A stretch of 64,000 nucleotides of DNA from Lachnospiraceae bacterium. Lineage in GTDB: Bacteria > Bacillota > Clostridia > Lachnospirales > Lachnospiraceae. The translations under genes were made by a program, and so were the position numbers. Below the pieces are notes generated by a model. The model saw only the letters and a list, made by a program, of their open reading frames with translations, had not been told where the DNA came from and did no database searches. This document shows positions 62,328 to 64,000 of the stretch, piece by piece; position 1 is the first letter of the stretch, and every line of letters starts with the position of its first letter. The stretch lies in the NCBI GenBank assembly GCA_017399685.1, contig JAFQBM010000014.1, forward strand, positions 1 through 64,000, in the 5' to 3' direction.

Positions 62328-62440
62328 GTTTTATCGTTTCTGATATAACAAAGCACCTTTCTTTTAGTGGTTCATGTTTTAATAAGTACTTACATTTTTG
62401 CACCAGAAAGAAGTTGTCTGTATTTTTTATGCACTTTTTG

Positions 62441-63427
62441 TTATTTGCTCATTTCCAGTTTCTGCTCCTCTTGAAGCAATTTTTCCTGGACTGCTAATAC
62501 TTCTTCTAATGATACCCCTATAAAATCAACAATTTCCTCTGGGGTATGACCTTTGGATAATGCGTTTTTAATCATCATCTCGATGCCTTCCTGAATACAT
62601 TCGGCTTTAAAATCCATAACACAGTGACTCATATCTACCACCTCACTTTCTTTTTTTGAGCCATTTTTCACTAACTTCAAGTTACAAAACTCATTGATTA
62701 CTGCAGCTGCATAAACAGGAAAATGTTCCAACACTTTTTTATTCTGTTCGATATACGAGAGAAAATTCTTTTTATCAGTTGAATGCTTAATCGCCCCTAA
62801 AACCAGTCGTGCAGTGGAAGTCATTTTCTCTAAGTCTTGTTCTTTTAGTGAATTTGGTGAAATAAGAATGATGTTATAATCCGGTATTTTTTCAATGATA
62901 TGTTCTGGTATGCCGTCTAAATTGAGCATCTGATGAAGGGATAAAGGTCCGTCCCAAGGTTCGTTGCCAAAGAAAACGACAATGGTGACGACCGGTATCA
63001 GTCGGTCATCTTTTGTGATTCCGGAAAGAAATTCCTTAGAATTAGAATATATCTTATTTTTATGATTTGCAACAGCCAGTTTATTTACCTGGGCAGCGTA
63101 ATTCAGCGAGTCATAGAGCATATTTCGAACCGGCATGGCATAGTGGACTTCTGACTGAGCTTCACTGCCAATGATAAGTCTTACATGATACCTTTCGTTC
63201 TCGTTCAGTTTTACATATTTTAAAACGTCACGGTATCGTTGTACCGGCTCTGATTTTTTAACACTAGAATTTATTTCCATGATATGAATTAATTCTGCTG
63301 TATCGAGTTCTGATAGATGTTCCGGTTTGATAACCGGGTTACCTTGAAACAATGCCAAGTTTGCAATATCCGCAAATTCAGCATTCTTTCTTAGAAACTC
63401 TATCATAGACGCATCTTTATGTTTCAA
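62441..63427 (-). CDS. Rpn-family PD-(D/E)XK nuclease / putative transposase
   Basis: A 328-residue member of a third Rpn subfamily. FADIANLALFQGNPVIKPEH near the start, HVRLIIGSEAQSEVHYAMPV (near 110; the family has GIENQTEIHYAMP) and PVVTIVVFFGNEPWDGPLSL (near 170) are characteristic. The start is taken as TTG at 63427, six bases after AAAGGAG; an ATG at 63532 would add 35 residues upstream of the ribosome site. The C-terminal helical tail contains SKGHTPEEIVDFIGVSLEEV. It is flanked by two similar hairpins, which may have moved with it. Confidence 0.85.
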   Translation of the reverse strand: MKHKDASMIEFLRKNAEFADIANLALFQGNPVIKPEHLSELDTAELIHIMEINSSVKKSEPVQRYRDVLKYVKLNENERYHVRLIIGSEAQSEVHYAMPVRNMLYDSLNYAAQVNKLAVANHKNKIYSNSKEFLSGITKDDRLIPVVTIVVFFGNEPWDGPLSLHQMLNLDGIPEHIIEKIPDYNIILISPNSLKEQDLEKMTSTARLVLGAIKHSTDKKNFLSYIEQNKKVLEHFPVYAAAVINEFCNLKLVKNGSKKESEVVDMSHCVMDFKAECIQEGIEMMIKNALSKGHTPEEIVDFIGVSLEEVLAVQEKLLQEEQKLEMSK

Positions 63428-63622
63428 TTTTTTCTCCTTTCGTTCTGCTGGTTTTCTTACCAGCCCTACCTGTTTTGTAAATTCATAAAAGAAAATTTCT
63501 GAAATTAAAAAATAGCGTCTGTTCTTGGTCATTACACAAGAGCATTATAACATTTCTTTTATACTTTTCCAAGAGCCTAAAAGAAAAACAGCAAAAAATC
63601 TTCTGAAATCAAACCAAAAACA

Positions 63623-63656
63623 CCCCTGAAAATGCAATTTTCATCATTTTCTGGGG
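63623..63656 (-). terminator. Terminator upstream of the third Rpn gene
   Basis: CCCCTGAAAATG (63623-63634) pairs with CATTTTCTGGGG (63645-63656) with one mismatch. It ends the propeller gene transcript. It closely resembles the hairpin at 62291-62327, including the AATTTTCA interior. Confidence 0.75.
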
Positions 63657-63691
63657 CATTTTATGCTTTTATCATGATATTTCACTTCTAC

Positions 63692-64000
63692 TTAGTTTTC
63701 CACTAACTGCAACCAATCTACCAAAGAATAGTCCTCTAAAGAAACCGCCTTTACTTCCATTCTGTTTGCCACATATAAGATATTATCGATATACACTCCT
63801 CTTGTCAGCATGTTGGAAATTTCCTCTTCTGTATTTACTACAAATTCCCCATCCACATAGGAAAGGCAATAATAATACCGGGTTCTATCGTATCGGTTGG
63901 TGCTGATTCCTATCAGATTTTTATTTACATTGACTAAGATTGCCTTTGGCTCACTGGTAAAAGTACTGCATTCCGGCAGATACATACTGGTAAGTTCCTT
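63692..64000 (-). CDS. Beta-propeller domain protein, C-terminal part
   Basis: The last 102 residues of a protein cut by the window edge; the frame is open to 64000. TSEPKAILVNVNKNLIGIST, YYYCLSYVDGEFVV and RGVYIDNILYVANRMEVKAV with SLEDYSLVDWL fit the end of the secreted beta-propeller family (Pfam Beta_propel). The start, any signal peptide and membrane anchor lie outside. Function in this family is unknown. Confidence 0.65.
   Translation of the reverse strand, partial: KELTSMYLPECSTFTSEPKAILVNVNKNLIGISTNRYDRTRYYYCLSYVDGEFVVNTEEEISNMLTRGVYIDNILYVANRMEVKAVSLEDYSLVDWLQLVEN

Larger units (their letters stand above)
61932..62440. other. Intergenic region between moxR and the third Rpn gene
   Basis: Holds the moxR promoter region, a 33-codon coding relic (62047-62148) and a terminator hairpin (62291-62327). 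The remainder is AT-rich without a recognisable gene. Confidence 0.5.

Noticed and set aside
1-64000. rRNA or tRNA genes
   Set aside because: I saw no cloverleaf with conserved TTCGAATC-type T-arm and CCA end, and no rRNA-like sequence in the spacers.

Overview
The window looks like the chromosome of a flagellated, low-G+C Gram-positive anaerobe of the Lachnospiraceae/Clostridia type. Grounds: AT-rich DNA, strong AGGAGG-type ribosome sites with ATG, GTG and TTG starts, a Firmicutes-style flagellar cluster, an Mbl-type MreB next to flhO/flhP-like genes, three Rpn-family nuclease genes whose architecture is common in gut Lachnospiraceae, and a clostridial-type group II intron. Genus and species cannot be fixed from the sequence alone. 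Almost every gene is on the minus strand. The plus-strand exceptions are an Rpn gene (6349-7527), a broken glycosyltransferase (24744-25272) and two CgeB-like glycosyltransferases (25299-26462, 34762-36006).

Region 1 (1-1120) is the 5' part of a group II intron, cut by the window edge. Region 2 (1342-21306) is a glycan-assembly island. It starts with an aminotransferase and a three-enzyme UDP-L-aminosugar cassette (4,6-dehydratase, 2-epimerase, reductase). An Rpn gene and a decayed second copy of the reductase 5' end follow. Then comes a long run of genes read right to left: a nucleotidyltransferase, two GT2 enzymes with C-terminal Rossmann-like modules, a further GT2, a LicD-type transferase, a polymerase-like/propeller protein and two tandem pairs of Rossmann-radical SAM fusion proteins. 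No flippase, polymerase or ABC exporter is present, which fits cytoplasmic glycosylation of a protein such as flagellin better than capsule export. This is inference.

Region 3 (21674-23084) is a Panacea-domain (SocA-like) antitoxin gene with a broken GNAT-like partner. Region 4 (23193-49589) is a flagellar late-gene region in nearly the order of the Bacillus comF-hag locus: recD2, comF, yvyF-like, flgM, flgN, two flgK-like genes, flgL, then fliW, csrA, flaG, fliD, fliS, a fliT-like gene and flagellin. A 6.9-kb accessory block (receiver protein, Rpn gene, CgeB glycosyltransferase, LicD fusion) sits between flgL and fliW. A GT2-TPR protein and a CgeB protein sit beside flagellin. Regulation is partly visible: SigD-type promoters before flagellin and flgM, and a CsrA-type hairpin in the flagellin leader, with csrA and fliW encoded nearby.

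Region 5 (49254-52475) holds a FlgJ-like rod-binding protein, two flagellar rod/hook proteins and Mbl. Region 6 (52842-61931) holds a PAS/PocR/GAF sensor without an output domain, two poorly characterised proteins and a MoxR-DUF58-VWA-VWA-TPR operon. The right end has a third Rpn gene between two look-alike hairpins and the C-terminus of a beta-propeller protein.

The most unusual system is the glycan island with two duplicated pairs of Rossmann-radical SAM proteins. Its Rossmann-like module is shared with neighbouring glycosyltransferases, and the island lies next to flagellin and dedicated flagellin-type glycosyltransferases. Its chemistry is not evident from sequence.
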